Origin: TMP-86 sp964247385
Lineage (GTDB): Bacteria; Pseudomonadota; Gammaproteobacteria; Steroidobacterales; Steroidobacteraceae
Assembly (NCBI GenBank): GCA_964247385.1
Contig: CAXTUB010000002.1
Coordinates: forward strand, 1 to 64,000
DNA: 64,000 nucleotides
Direction: 5' to 3'
Shown here piece after piece: positions 25,030 to 33,996 of the stretch (its first letter is position 1; each line of letters opens with the position of its first letter). A program made the translations under genes and the position numbers. Below the pieces are notes generated by a model. It was not told the DNA's origin. It saw nothing but the letters and a program-made list of their open reading frames with translations, and did no database searches.

Positions 25030-27878
25030 TGAGCGAGCAAGGCCTCGACTCGCTCGCGGTGCGCTTCGAGCTGCGCCAGCTGCCCGCGCAATTCATCGGC
25101 GCGCGCTCGGTCCCGCGATACGACCTCGGCCGGCGCGTTGGCGCAGAAGCTCGGATCCTCCAGTTTCGCCGCGACCTTTTGCAATTCCGCCGCGGCGCGC
25201 GAGCGCCGCTTCGATACGCGGCCGAGCTCACTGCGCGGCTCGATGAGGCCCTCCATCGGTACGAGGATCTCCACCGATCCGGACAGCGCAATGGCGCTGA
25301 TGGGCGCGCAATCCTCGCGGCCGAGCACGCGCAACGTGTCGAGCCCCGCAAGCTTTCGCACATAGCCGGTATGGCGCGCGGCAAGCTCGGCTTCGGCCTC
25401 GCTCGCGTGACGCAGCAATGCAGTCAAGGGCTTGGCCGGAGAAATGTCCATCTCGCCGCGGATTTGCCGGATGCCGAGAATGCACCCCTGCAGCCAGTTC
25501 ATGTCGCGCTCCGCTTCGTCATCGCGCCGGAAATCGGCGCTGCGCGGAAACGGCGCTTGCATGATGGAGGGCGGTCTCGGCGCGGGCAAATTCGCAAGCG
25601 GCGCAACGCGCTGCCATAGCTCCTCGGTAATGAAGGGCGCAATGGGGTGCAATGCGCGGAGCGATGTCTCGAGCACACGCACCATGGTGTCGCACACGTC
25701 GAGCTTCGCCTCGCGCGAAGCATCGTCCGAGTACAGTACGGCTTTGCACATCTCGAGGTACCAGTCGCAGAATTCATCCCATATGAACTCATAAGCGGCC
25801 GCGGCGACGAGATCGAGCCGGTAATTTTCGAACCCTTCCTCGATGCGCAGCAACGCGGCGGACAGGCGCGAATTGATCCAGCGATCGGCAAGACTCGGCT
25901 CCGCGCGCAGCAAAGTCGGTGCTTGCGCATCGTGCGCCATCGAGCCGTGCGCGCGGTGCCCCTGTACGCCATGTCGCTGTACTTCGTGGGCTTCCACTCC
26001 GTGGGCTTGCAGCGTTGCGCTGACGAAGCGCGCCGCATTCCACAACTTGTTGCAGAAGTTGCGAAAGCTGGCGACGCGCGCCATGTCGAAGCGCAGATCC
26101 CGGCTCTGCGTGGCGAGCGATGCGAACGTGAGCCGCAGCGCATCCGTTCCGTAAGCCGCGATCCCTTGAGGAAATTGCTTGCGCGTGCTGCGCTCGATCG
26201 ATGCACGCATCTGCGGCTGCATGAGCGCCGCGGTGCGCTTGGCGAGCAGATCCTGCAGCTCGATGCCGTCGACGACGTCCAACGGATCGATGACGTTGCC
26301 CTTGGACTTCGACATCTTCTGTCCGTCGTGATCGCGAATCAGTCCGTGCACGTAGACATCGCGGAACGGCACCTCGCCGGTGAGCTCGAGCCCCATCATG
26401 ATCATGCGCGCGACCCAGAAAAAAATGATGTCGAATCCGGTGACCAAGACCGACGTCGGGTAAAAACGTGCAAGCGCCGAGGTTTTCTCCGGCCAGCCGA
26501 GCGTAGAGAAAGGCCAGAGCGCGGAAGAGAACCACGTGTCGAGCACGTCCTCATCCTGCCGCAGCGGCACGTCTGCGGATAAACCGCCGGCCGCTCGAGC
26601 TTCACTCTCCGTAGCGCCGACATGAATTGCACCCTGCGGGTCGTACCATGCGGGAATCCGATGGCCCCACCACAGCTGCCGGCTGATGCACCAATCCTTG
26701 ATCTGATGCATCCAATCAAAGTACACCTTCGACCAAGCTTCGGGCACGAACCGGATGCGGCCGTCTTTCACGGCGGCAACCGCCGCATCGGCCAGAGGCT
26801 GGATCCTCACGAACCATTGATCGGTGAGCCGCGGCTCGAGGATTTCTCCCGTGCGATCGCCGCGCGGCACCGCCGAGGTGTGCGCGGTGGTCGCCGCAAC
26901 GAAGCCTTGCGCCTGCAAGTCCGCGACCACTCGCTCGCGCGCGACGAAGCGATCGAGCGCGCGGTAGGCAGGCGGCACGCGCTCGTTCAGTGCGGCCGAG
27001 GGCGTAAAAATATCGATGCGCTCGAGTCCGTGGCGCAGCCCCACGTCGTAGTCGTTGAAATCATGCGCCGGTGTGATTTTCACGCAGCCACTGCCGAATT
27101 CCGGATCCACGTACTCATCGGCGATGATGGGAATCTCGCGCTGCGTCAGAGGCAACTTGACCCGCGCGCCGATCAGATGGCGGAAGCGCTCATCGTCCGG
27201 ATGCACGGCCACGGCTGCATCCCCAAACAGCGTCTCGGGGCGAGTCGTGGCCACGATGACCTCGCCGCCTTGGGCCAGCGGATAGCGCAAGTGCCAGAGC
27301 GAGCCGGATTCTTCAGCCGAGGTGACCTCGAGATCCGACAGCGCGGTCTTCAACACGGGATCCCAATTGACGAGCCGCGCGCCGCGATAGATGAGCCCCT
27401 GGCGATACAGCCGCACGAATACGCCGATGACCACGCGCGACAAGCCGGGATCCATGGTGAAACGATCGCGGCTCCAATCCACCGAGGCGCCCAAGCGGCG
27501 CAGCTGCGTCGAGATGATGCCGCCTGACTCCGCTTTCCACTTCCACACCCGAGCGATGAATTCTTCGCGCCCCAGATCGAGCCGCGAAACGCCGGCCGCG
27601 TTCAGTTGACGCTCGACCACCATTTGAGTGGCGATCCCGGCATGATCGGTGCCGGGCTGCCACAGCGTGTCAAAACCCTGCATGCGTCGATGGCGTGTGA
27701 GCGCATCCATGATGGTGTCCTGGAACGCGTGGCCCATGTGCAGCGTGCCGGTGACGTTGGGAGGCGGGATGACGATGCTGAACGCGGGTCCATGACCCGA
27801 CGGCGCGAACAGCCCGAGCTCCTCCCAGCGCCCATACGTGCGATGCTCGATGTCCGCAGGCGAGAACGCCTTATCCAT
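25026..27878 (-). CDS. valS: Valyl-tRNA synthetase
   Basis: Charges tRNA-Val, with editing of Thr. 950 residues from the ATG at 27878. HIGH motif in TGTLHMGHAFQ, WQPGTDHAGIATQ, KMSKS loop in GQKMSKSKGNVIDPLD, anticodon-binding domain, and a C-terminal coiled coil (RSRAAAELQKVAAKLEDPSF...). Residues ~622-652 hold an unusual His/Gly-rich insertion (QAHGVEAHEVQRHGVQGH...) between the catalytic core and the anticodon domain, encoded by short imperfect DNA repeats. The frame extends to 27938 upstream but overlaps the preceding gene. Confidence 0.97.
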   Translation of the reverse strand: MDKAFSPADIEHRTYGRWEELGLFAPSGHGPAFSIVIPPPNVTGTLHMGHAFQDTIMDALTRHRRMQGFDTLWQPGTDHAGIATQMVVERQLNAAGVSRLDLGREEFIARVWKWKAESGGIISTQLRRLGASVDWSRDRFTMDPGLSRVVIGVFVRLYRQGLIYRGARLVNWDPVLKTALSDLEVTSAEESGSLWHLRYPLAQGGEVIVATTRPETLFGDAAVAVHPDDERFRHLIGARVKLPLTQREIPIIADEYVDPEFGSGCVKITPAHDFNDYDVGLRHGLERIDIFTPSAALNERVPPAYRALDRFVARERVVADLQAQGFVAATTAHTSAVPRGDRTGEILEPRLTDQWFVRIQPLADAAVAAVKDGRIRFVPEAWSKVYFDWMHQIKDWCISRQLWWGHRIPAWYDPQGAIHVGATESEARAAGGLSADVPLRQDEDVLDTWFSSALWPFSTLGWPEKTSALARFYPTSVLVTGFDIIFFWVARMIMMGLELTGEVPFRDVYVHGLIRDHDGQKMSKSKGNVIDPLDVVDGIELQDLLAKRTAALMQPQMRASIERSTRKQFPQGIAAYGTDALRLTFASLATQSRDLRFDMARVASFRNFCNKLWNAARFVSATLQAHGVEAHEVQRHGVQGHRAHGSMAHDAQAPTLLRAEPSLADRWINSRLSAALLRIEEGFENYRLDLVAAAAYEFIWDEFCDWYLEMCKAVLYSDDASREAKLDVCDTMVRVLETSLRALHPIAPFITEELWQRVAPLANLPAPRPPSIMQAPFPRSADFRRDDEAERDMNWLQGCILGIRQIRGEMDISPAKPLTALLRHASEAEAELAARHTGYVRKLAGLDTLRVLGREDCAPISAIALSGSVEILVPMEGLIEPRSELGRVSKRRSRAAAELQKVAAKLEDPSFCANAPAEVVSRDRARADELRGQLAQLEAHRERVEALLAQ
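25921..26013. repeat. Imperfect 15-bp tandem repeats inside valS
   Basis: Two adjacent 15-base units (ACTTCGTGGGCTTCC and ACTCCGTGGGCTTGC on the plus strand) plus decayed flanking copies encode a His/Gly/Gln/Ala-rich insertion in ValS. Confidence 0.6.
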
Positions 27879-28152
27879 GATGCTCGGGCGACCCCTGCGG
27901 TGGATTCTTCGCGGTTTCGTCGTGCAGTGCCGCCGCAATGACCGACGGCAAGTCTTTGCGCAGCGCCTCGAGCACCCGCGCCTGCACGCTCGAATGAGCT
28001 TCGCTCAACGCGCTCTGAATGAGCTTCTCCGCCAACCCGAGCGCGGCCTCGGCGGCGCGCAACGCGGCGGTTTCGAAATCCAACGGCGGCGCATCGCCGA
28101 CCGCATCGGTGAGCACGGGGATGTCGCGTGGATCGCGCGGGCGAAAGGTCAC
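27871..28152 (-). CDS. Small protein between holC and valS (perhaps DUF2486-like)
   Basis: 93 residues, no signal peptide or membrane segment. The N-terminus PRDPRDIPVLTDAVGD resembles what I recall of DUF2486 proteins, though this is from memory. The rest is amphipathic helix (ALRAAEAALGLAEKLIQSALSEAHSSVQARVLEALRKDLPSVIAAAL). GTG at 28152 overlaps the holC stop (GTGA), and the end overlaps valS by 8 bases, so it is a real, tightly coupled gene. Function unknown. Confidence 0.75.
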   Translation of the reverse strand: MTFRPRDPRDIPVLTDAVGDAPPLDFETAALRAAEAALGLAEKLIQSALSEAHSSVQARVLEALRKDLPSVIAAALHDETAKNPPQGSPEHHG

Positions 28153-28589
28153 GCGTCGATGCGATGGGTCTGCAAGTCGAGCTCTTGCGCGCGATAGAAC
28201 TTGAAACGCTCGCGGCGCGCCACTTTGCGATCGGCATCGTCGTCAATGATTTCCACGATGCGCGGAAACGCAAGCAAGGCGCCTGCCTCGTGATCTCCCC
28301 AGTTGAGCACCAGGTCGAACGCGGGTGCGGCGCCCGCCGTTGGCGGAATGTGCGTTCCAATTTGTACCGCGGTGCGCGCATCGACCCCCAGTCTGTCGTG
28401 CGGCACGAAAGAGCGCTCGTCGAATTTCCACAAGAGCTCGTCGAAACGCGCGGCCGCCTCGTCATCGCCGGCCATCACCAGCACGCGCAAGCTCTGCAAA
28501 TACGCTTTCTCGGTCAAGCGGCACGCGAGCGTATCGCGCTGCCTCGCAAGGCCGTGCTCGAGCACGTAGAAATCCACGCGTTCGCTCAC
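28149..28589 (-). CDS. holC: DNA polymerase III chi subunit
   Basis: 146 residues. Chi links the clamp loader (through psi) to SSB. SERVDFYVLEH, ACRLTEKAYLQSLRVLVMAGDDEAAARFDELLW, SFVPHDRLG and FDLVLNWGD are family features. GTG at 28589 overlapping the pepA stop (GTGA) is the natural start; the frame upstream is pepA antiphase. pepA-holC-valS is the classical gammaproteobacterial order, with one extra gene inserted here. Confidence 0.93.
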   Translation of the reverse strand: MSERVDFYVLEHGLARQRDTLACRLTEKAYLQSLRVLVMAGDDEAAARFDELLWKFDERSFVPHDRLGVDARTAVQIGTHIPPTAGAAPAFDLVLNWGDHEAGALLAFPRIVEIIDDDADRKVARRERFKFYRAQELDLQTHRIDA

Positions 28590-30079
28590 TTCACGTTCGC
28601 GCGCTGCGTGAGAAACTCGAACAAGAGCGGCACCGGCCGGCCGGTCGCGCCTTTGCGCGAGCCGCCGACCCACGCCGTGCCGGCCACGTCCAGATGGGCC
28701 CAATTGAGATCGGTCGCAAACTTCGAAAGAAACGCCGCGGCCGTGCATGCGCCACCTTCACGGCCGCCGACATTTGCCAGGTCGGCGAAGTTGCTCTTCA
28801 ACTGCTCCACGTAGTCTTCGCCGATCGGCAGACGCCAGGCACGGTCATCGGCGCGCAAGCCGGCGGATTCCAATTCTTGCGCGAGCCCATTGCTGTTGCT
28901 CATGAGCCCACAAATGTGATGGCCGAGCGCGACGATGCACGCACCGGTCAGTGTGGCCACATCGATCACGGCCGCAGGCTTGAAGCGGCGGCTGTAGGTG
29001 ATGGCATCGCACAAAATCAGGCGTCCTTCCGCATCGGTATTGAGCACCTCCACCGTCTGCCCCGACATCGTCGTGATGACATCGGCGGGCTTGAGCGCAC
29101 GGCCGCTCGGCATGTTTTCGCACGTTGGCACGAGGACGACGAGATTCAACGCGAGCTTGATTTCCGCCGCGGCCCGCAATACCCCAAGCACCGCCGCCGC
29201 ACCGCACATGTCGAACTTCATCTCGTCCATCGCGTTCGGATCTTTCAGTGAGATGCCGCCGGAATCAAAGGTAATGCCTTTGCCGATCAGGCAAACCGGC
29301 GGTGCACTCTTGCGCCCCCCGCGATATTCGCAAATGATGAAACGCGGCGGCTCATCCGAGCCTTGAGCGACTGCGGCAAACGCATCCATCTTGAGTGATT
29401 TGATCTGCTTCTCATCCAGCACCGACACTTCGATCTTCGGCCAGTCCTTCGCGAGACTTTGCGCACGCGCTGCGATGTGGCGCGGCGTGCATACATTCGG
29501 CGGCAGGTTCGCCAGGTCCTTGGCGAAGGCCATGCCGTGGGCCAGAGCCTGACCCGCGGCAAGCGCGGCTCGTGCCGCCTTGACCGAGCGCGCGTCGCCC
29601 AACGCCACATTGAGCTCGGTCAGACGCGCCGGAGGGGGCGGCGGCGCGGTCTTCGCGTCGGGCACGCGATAGGCTTGCTGCGAGAACAGCTCAGCGACGA
29701 TCCGCATTCGAGTGGGGACATCAAGGATCGCGGGAGCATCGAGAGTCAAATACAACGCCGCGTTCTTCGCCCCCGATTTGGCGAGCGCCGTCGCGGCACT
29801 CGATATCGCCTTGCGATATTGCTTGCGTCCATAGGCAGTCTTCGGCCCCAGGCCCACCAGTAAGACCCGCGCCGCCAATTGCGCATCCGTCGGCAGTAAC
29901 GCGGTGTCACCCAGTTTGCCGCTGAAATCTCCGCCGCTGCACCAGCGCTGCACCAGGCCAGAGAGCGCGGAGTCGAGCGCTTTAGCAGCCGCGCCGAGCT
30001 CGGCGTTCTCGTAAACACCCACGACGGCGCAATCGGTTCGCGCGCGCGCCTTGGAATCCACCAACGGTTTGAACTGCAT
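28586..30079 (-). CDS. pepA: Leucyl aminopeptidase (PepA, M17)
   Basis: Manganese/zinc aminopeptidase of the cytosol. 497 residues from the ATG at 30079, which has a GGGGA ribosome site nine bases upstream; a TTG/other start at 30085 would add two residues. Metal and active-site motifs: GKGITFDSGGISLKD, MKFDMCGAAAVLG and NTDAEGRLILCDA, with RPVPLLFEFL at the end. In some bacteria PepA also binds DNA. Confidence 0.96.
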   Translation of the reverse strand: MQFKPLVDSKARARTDCAVVGVYENAELGAAAKALDSALSGLVQRWCSGGDFSGKLGDTALLPTDAQLAARVLLVGLGPKTAYGRKQYRKAISSAATALAKSGAKNAALYLTLDAPAILDVPTRMRIVAELFSQQAYRVPDAKTAPPPPPARLTELNVALGDARSVKAARAALAAGQALAHGMAFAKDLANLPPNVCTPRHIAARAQSLAKDWPKIEVSVLDEKQIKSLKMDAFAAVAQGSDEPPRFIICEYRGGRKSAPPVCLIGKGITFDSGGISLKDPNAMDEMKFDMCGAAAVLGVLRAAAEIKLALNLVVLVPTCENMPSGRALKPADVITTMSGQTVEVLNTDAEGRLILCDAITYSRRFKPAAVIDVATLTGACIVALGHHICGLMSNSNGLAQELESAGLRADDRAWRLPIGEDYVEQLKSNFADLANVGGREGGACTAAAFLSKFATDLNWAHLDVAGTAWVGGSRKGATGRPVPLLFEFLTQRANVK

Positions 30080-30185
30080 CAGCAAAATCCCCTACGCACC
30101 GAGCATGCACATTCTGCCGTCAGTTTACTCGATTACGGCCGAGGCTCTAAGCGCGGGAAGCTTCAGCGCCAGGCCGCGCTTCGCG

Positions 30186-30222
30186 TAATCTTGCGCGCAT
30201 GAGCGAGATTCGCGGCCGATGA
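30186..30222 (+). promoter_or_regulatory. -10-like box and 7-codon upstream ORF before lptF
   Basis: TAATCT (30186-30191) precedes an ATG at 30199 by seven bases. That ATG opens a tiny frame (MSEIRGR, stop at 30220-30222) whose stop overlaps the lptF ATG at 30219 (ATGA). It could couple translation into lptF. No separate ribosome site for lptF is evident. Confidence 0.4.
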
Positions 30223-31304
30223 AGTGGACCATCCAGCGCTATGTGCTGCGCGAAGTCGCGCAGTCGTGGCTTGCCGTGACGGGCGTGCTCGTCGCCATCG
30301 TGTTGTCGAATCAGCTGTCGCGTGTGCTCGGGCAGGCGACGGAGAACCAATACGCGCGCCGCGTCGTGGCGCAACTCATCGTGCTGGGCTCGGTCATGAA
30401 TCTGTCGATCATCGTGCCTGTCGGCTTGATGCTCGCCGTCGTCCTGGCGCTCGGGCGGCTCTATCACGATAACGAAATGGCCGCGCTGCAAGCGTGCGGC
30501 TATGGCTCCGGGCAGTTGCTCAAGCCTTTGCTTGGATTCGCGTTCGTCATCGCCGCGGGGCTCGCGTGGCTTTCGTTCGTGCAAGTGCCCATTGCCGATG
30601 CGCAAGTGCAAAGTCTGCGAAAAAGCGCGTTTCGGCATGCGCAGTTCGGCAAGCTCGATGCGGGCCGCTTTCGGGTATTTTCGAACGGCGCCGCTGTCTT
30701 TTATGCCGAGTCGGTCGATTCTGCCGGTGTGCTGCACAACGTTTTCGTCGAGCGGGACAACGCGGGCAAGATGGAGCTCGTGCTCGCACGCACCGCCACT
30801 TACACCTCGGGCAATTCGGACCTCTGGCATTTCGTGACACTGCATGAGGGACACCGCTACGAAGGCGTTCCCGGCCGCGCCGATTTTCGCGTCATTGAGT
30901 TTCGCGAGCACGGCATTCCTGTCACCACGCGCGATGGGCCCGCCGGCGGAATGGATCCCGACACCAAACCCACGGCCTCGCTGCTGAACTCATCCGACCC
31001 TGTGGATGTCGCTCAATTGCAATCTCGTCTGTCGAGCCCGCTCATGGCATTGATTCTCACGCTCATTGCCGTGCCTCTGAGCCGCCTGCGCCCCAGGCAG
31101 GGCCGATATGGCCGGATCGGCTTCGCCATCCTGGTTTTTTTCGTGTACTCCAATCTGGTGACGGCGGCAAAAACCTGGATCGAGAAAGGCACGTTGTCGC
31201 CTTCGCTCGGCATCTGGTGGGTGCACGGCCTCGCGTTGTTGCTGGGGTTGTATCTTGCGCTGCGCGATTCGCCGCCGCGCTTTTCGCGTGTGAGAACTGC
31301 GTGA
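30219..31304 (+). CDS. lptF: LPS export permease LptF
   Basis: Inner-membrane subunit of the LptB2FG transporter that extracts LPS and passes it to LptC/LptA. 361 residues: N-terminal membrane segments (VTGVLVAIVLSNQL..., SIIVPVGLMLAVVLALGRLYHDNEM), the conserved E-M-A-A-L coupling region (NEMAALQACGYG), a periplasmic jellyroll, and C-terminal segments (LMALILTLIAVPLS). Divergent from pepA and overlapping lptG (GTGA). Confidence 0.95.
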   Translation: MKWTIQRYVLREVAQSWLAVTGVLVAIVLSNQLSRVLGQATENQYARRVVAQLIVLGSVMNLSIIVPVGLMLAVVLALGRLYHDNEMAALQACGYGSGQLLKPLLGFAFVIAAGLAWLSFVQVPIADAQVQSLRKSAFRHAQFGKLDAGRFRVFSNGAAVFYAESVDSAGVLHNVFVERDNAGKMELVLARTATYTSGNSDLWHFVTLHEGHRYEGVPGRADFRVIEFREHGIPVTTRDGPAGGMDPDTKPTASLLNSSDPVDVAQLQSRLSSPLMALILTLIAVPLSRLRPRQGRYGRIGFAILVFFVYSNLVTAAKTWIEKGTLSPSLGIWWVHGLALLLGLYLALRDSPPRFSRVRTA

Positions 31305-32368
31305 ACATTCTCGACCGCTATCTGATGCGCACCGTGATCTCCTTCACGCTCATGGTAATGGCGGCGTTGCTCACGCTCGGCACGTTGTTTCTGTACATCT
31401 CGGAGCAGCGCGACGTGGGCACCGGCTCGTATGGTGCGCTCGATGCGTTTCTTTACACCATGCTCAACATTCCGCAGACCATCTTCGAGCTCTTGCCCAT
31501 CGGCGTGCTCATTGGCTCGCTCATGGGGCTGGGTAATCTCGCCGCGAACGGCGAGCTCGTGATCACGCGCGCCGCGGGTGTCTCCATTTGGCGCGCGGCG
31601 CGCCCGGTGGTGATGGCCGGCGCGTTGTTCGCGCTCGGCATGTATCTCATCGGCGAGTTCATCGCGCCGCGCATGGCGCAATACGCCGCGCGCGAAAAAG
31701 CGGCCAGCAAACTCACCGGCATCAGTTTCGCGGGCGGGCAGGGTGCGTGGATCAAAGACGGCAATCGCATTCTGCGAATGCAGAACGCCAACCCCAGCGC
31801 AGGTCTTGGCGGAGTCTACGTTTTCGATTTGAGCGGCGCGGACACGCTTGCACAGGTGCAGCGCGCCGAGCGCGTGACCATCGTGGAGCGGGGATTGTGG
31901 CGGCTGGAAAACGTTGCGGCAACTCGCTTTGCGGATGACACCGTGGTGGGGGCTCGCCTGCCGCACACCATGATGCATTCGACCATCAACGCGGGTTTCT
32001 TAGGTCTTGCCAATGCGGACCCGACGATTCTCACCCTGCGCGGGCTGTCGGCGTACATCGAACACCTGCGCAGCAATCGGCTGGTCACGGCGCCTTACCA
32101 AATCACGTTCTGGTCGCGCATTGCGCGCATTTTCGCGGTCATGGTCGTGGCGCTTCTCGCGCTGCCATTCGTGTTCGGGCCGCTTCGATCCAGCCGAGCC
32201 GGGACACGCACCGTGATCGGTATTCTGCTCGGCGTGATCTTTTTTCTCGCCAACCGCACGATCGAGAACGGCGGTCAGTTGTTCAATCTCAACCCGATGC
32301 TGATCGGCTGGCTGCCGACGCTCATCATCGCTGCGTGCACGTTAGTCGCAATTACACGCACTCGATAG
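31301..32368 (+). CDS. lptG: LPS export permease LptG
   Basis: Partner of LptF. 355 residues from the GTG at 31301. NILDRYLMRTVISFTLMVMAALLTLGTLFL, NGELVITRAAGVSIWRA coupling segment, periplasmic domain with GQGAWIKDGNRILRM, and C-terminal segments (IARIFAVMVVALLALPFVFGPLRSSRAGTR). An upstream extension to 31217 is antiphase of lptF. Ends 54 bases from the convergent RDD gene; no clear terminator seen. Confidence 0.95.
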   Translation: MNILDRYLMRTVISFTLMVMAALLTLGTLFLYISEQRDVGTGSYGALDAFLYTMLNIPQTIFELLPIGVLIGSLMGLGNLAANGELVITRAAGVSIWRAARPVVMAGALFALGMYLIGEFIAPRMAQYAAREKAASKLTGISFAGGQGAWIKDGNRILRMQNANPSAGLGGVYVFDLSGADTLAQVQRAERVTIVERGLWRLENVAATRFADDTVVGARLPHTMMHSTINAGFLGLANADPTILTLRGLSAYIEHLRSNRLVTAPYQITFWSRIARIFAVMVVALLALPFVFGPLRSSRAGTRTVIGILLGVIFFLANRTIENGGQLFNLNPMLIGWLPTLIIAACTLVAITRTR

Positions 32369-32422
32369 ATCCGAAGAACTACAGCAGCCTGCAGCTCACC
32401 GCAAAGCCTAAGCCGATGACGC

Positions 32423-32839
32423 TCAGATGCGCACGACGCGCGTGCCGGTGAGACGATCATGCAAGGCGAGCCCCTCGCGATCGACATACAGCCACAATAC
32501 GCCGAGCCCACCGGCTGCCCATGCAAGGCTGCCCAGCGCAGCGCGCGCCAAGGCGCGCGAGAAACTCATGAGCTCGCCCGTGAGGCGTTGTGCGCGCAGG
32601 TGCCATGCGCGCATGCCGAGGGTACGACCTGTGCGGCAGACGCACAGCGCGTAGTATGCGAAGGCGAGACTCACCAGCGCGCATCGGTAAACATAAGCCC
32701 ACGCGCCGAATTGGTCGTAGAGGATCGCGTGGCCGTGGGTCAGGAGCAGTGCGCCAGCTGTGAATAAAAGCCACAGCGCCGCGACGATGAGCGCATCGTA
32801 CGCAAGCGCGGCGCAGCGGCGGCCGAGGCCCGCGCTCAA
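32423..32839 (-). CDS. RDD-family membrane protein
   Basis: 138 residues. The RDD pattern is present: R-x-x-A-L-A-Y-D-A-L near the N-terminus, three hydrophobic segments, GRTLGMRAWHLRAQ and the closing LHDRLTGTRVV. Function unknown; some members are transporters or regulators of them. TTG at 32839 overlaps the DUF4340 stop (TTGA), placing it at the end of the ABC transporter operon. Confidence 0.87.
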   Translation of the reverse strand: MSAGLGRRCAALAYDALIVAALWLLFTAGALLLTHGHAILYDQFGAWAYVYRCALVSLAFAYYALCVCRTGRTLGMRAWHLRAQRLTGELMSFSRALARAALGSLAWAAGGLGVLWLYVDREGLALHDRLTGTRVVRI

Positions 32840-33996
32840 GGCGCTGCGGCGGCTGGGCTCGAAGGAGCGGGCGATGAGTTCTTGATTTGGGTGCTCGCCG
32901 CGTCCGCCCTGGACGGCAGCTGCCGCGTCGAGGGTTTGCCCGGCGACTTGGCATCCGGTTGCGTCGGCTTCGGCTTGAGCAATTGCTCGAGCGGGCGAAA
33001 CAACGCATCGTAGCGGTAGCCCGCCAAATCGTAAGCTCTGCCTGCGGTTCTCTTCGCAAGCGCCGCGTCGCTCGTTGCGGCGATCTGCAGCCAGTGACGC
33101 TCGCCCACCACGACTCCACGCAGCACATCGGAACCTTTGTCCTGCATTCCAATGCGCAGCAGCGAGCCTTTGGAGAAATCGACCGTCGATGCGTCGGCAA
33201 CATCTTCCGCGGTCACTCCGGAGAACGTGGAGGCCGAGGGCGCAAGGAGCGAAGCTTCGTTGGGCTGTCGTCCGGGGGGCGCGCTTTCCAAGACGAATTC
33301 CGCAGGGCCGCCGGCGGCGTTTTGACCCGCGGCGCGATTCGTTGGCGTGTTGAGCGTTGCTGGGGCGGCCGAGGGCTTGCGCGCAATGGTGTACGACGTG
33401 CCATCGGCAAGCTCGGCGTGCACGCTCTGAATCTTCTCGACAGGAATATCGAGCAGTCTTGCATCAATCCATTCGCGCGGCTCGGCGGGCGCCTCGATGC
33501 CCGGCTCGATTGCGGCACTGCTCGCGGTGCCGACCTGACGCGCATAGTTGCCCGACCCGGTGCTGCGGCCAATGATGACGGCGGTGGTCGAGCCCGGCGC
33601 CACCAAGGAGACCTCAGTGCCCGTGCTCGATGCGCTACCAGGATCTTCGACTCCGAGCTTTGCGTAGTTCGCCGGATCGGCGGTTTTCGGCTCGATGATC
33701 CGCGCATCGCCCAAGGCGATCAAAAGCTTTCGCACCTTGGTCGCATCGGCCGGATAGCCTTCACGCTGCGCGACCTTCCACTCACCCGGCGCGGTACGCT
33801 GCAACGTGGCCGTGGGCTGCGCACTCGCCTTGCGTAAGCGCACTTCCGTGATGGAGTCGAGGCGCGACGCCAATCCGGCCACCAAGGGCTGACCGCGCTC
33901 ATCGCGCTCGAGATGGCGGAGGGAGCTGAGATACATGGCGCCGGCAATGGCGACCAGCGCCGCAAGCAGGACGATGGCGAAGCGCTTGCCGGTCAC
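32836..33996 (-). CDS. DUF4340 protein
   Basis: 386 residues from the GTG at 33996. One N-terminal membrane anchor (FAIVLLAALVAIAGAMYL), then a DUF4340 region (ITEVRLRKA...WKVAQREGYPADATKVRKLLIALGDARIIEPKTADPANYAKLGVEDP) and a long low-complexity Pro/Ala/Ser tail. DUF4340 genes accompany GldG-type ABC transporters, as here. The frame is open upstream to 34095 but in antiphase with the GldG-like gene. Exact role unknown. Confidence 0.87.
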   Translation of the reverse strand: MTGKRFAIVLLAALVAIAGAMYLSSLRHLERDERGQPLVAGLASRLDSITEVRLRKASAQPTATLQRTAPGEWKVAQREGYPADATKVRKLLIALGDARIIEPKTADPANYAKLGVEDPGSASSTGTEVSLVAPGSTTAVIIGRSTGSGNYARQVGTASSAAIEPGIEAPAEPREWIDARLLDIPVEKIQSVHAELADGTSYTIARKPSAAPATLNTPTNRAAGQNAAGGPAEFVLESAPPGRQPNEASLLAPSASTFSGVTAEDVADASTVDFSKGSLLRIGMQDKGSDVLRGVVVGERHWLQIAATSDAALAKRTAGRAYDLAGYRYDALFRPLEQLLKPKPTQPDAKSPGKPSTRQLPSRADAASTQIKNSSPAPSSPAAAAP

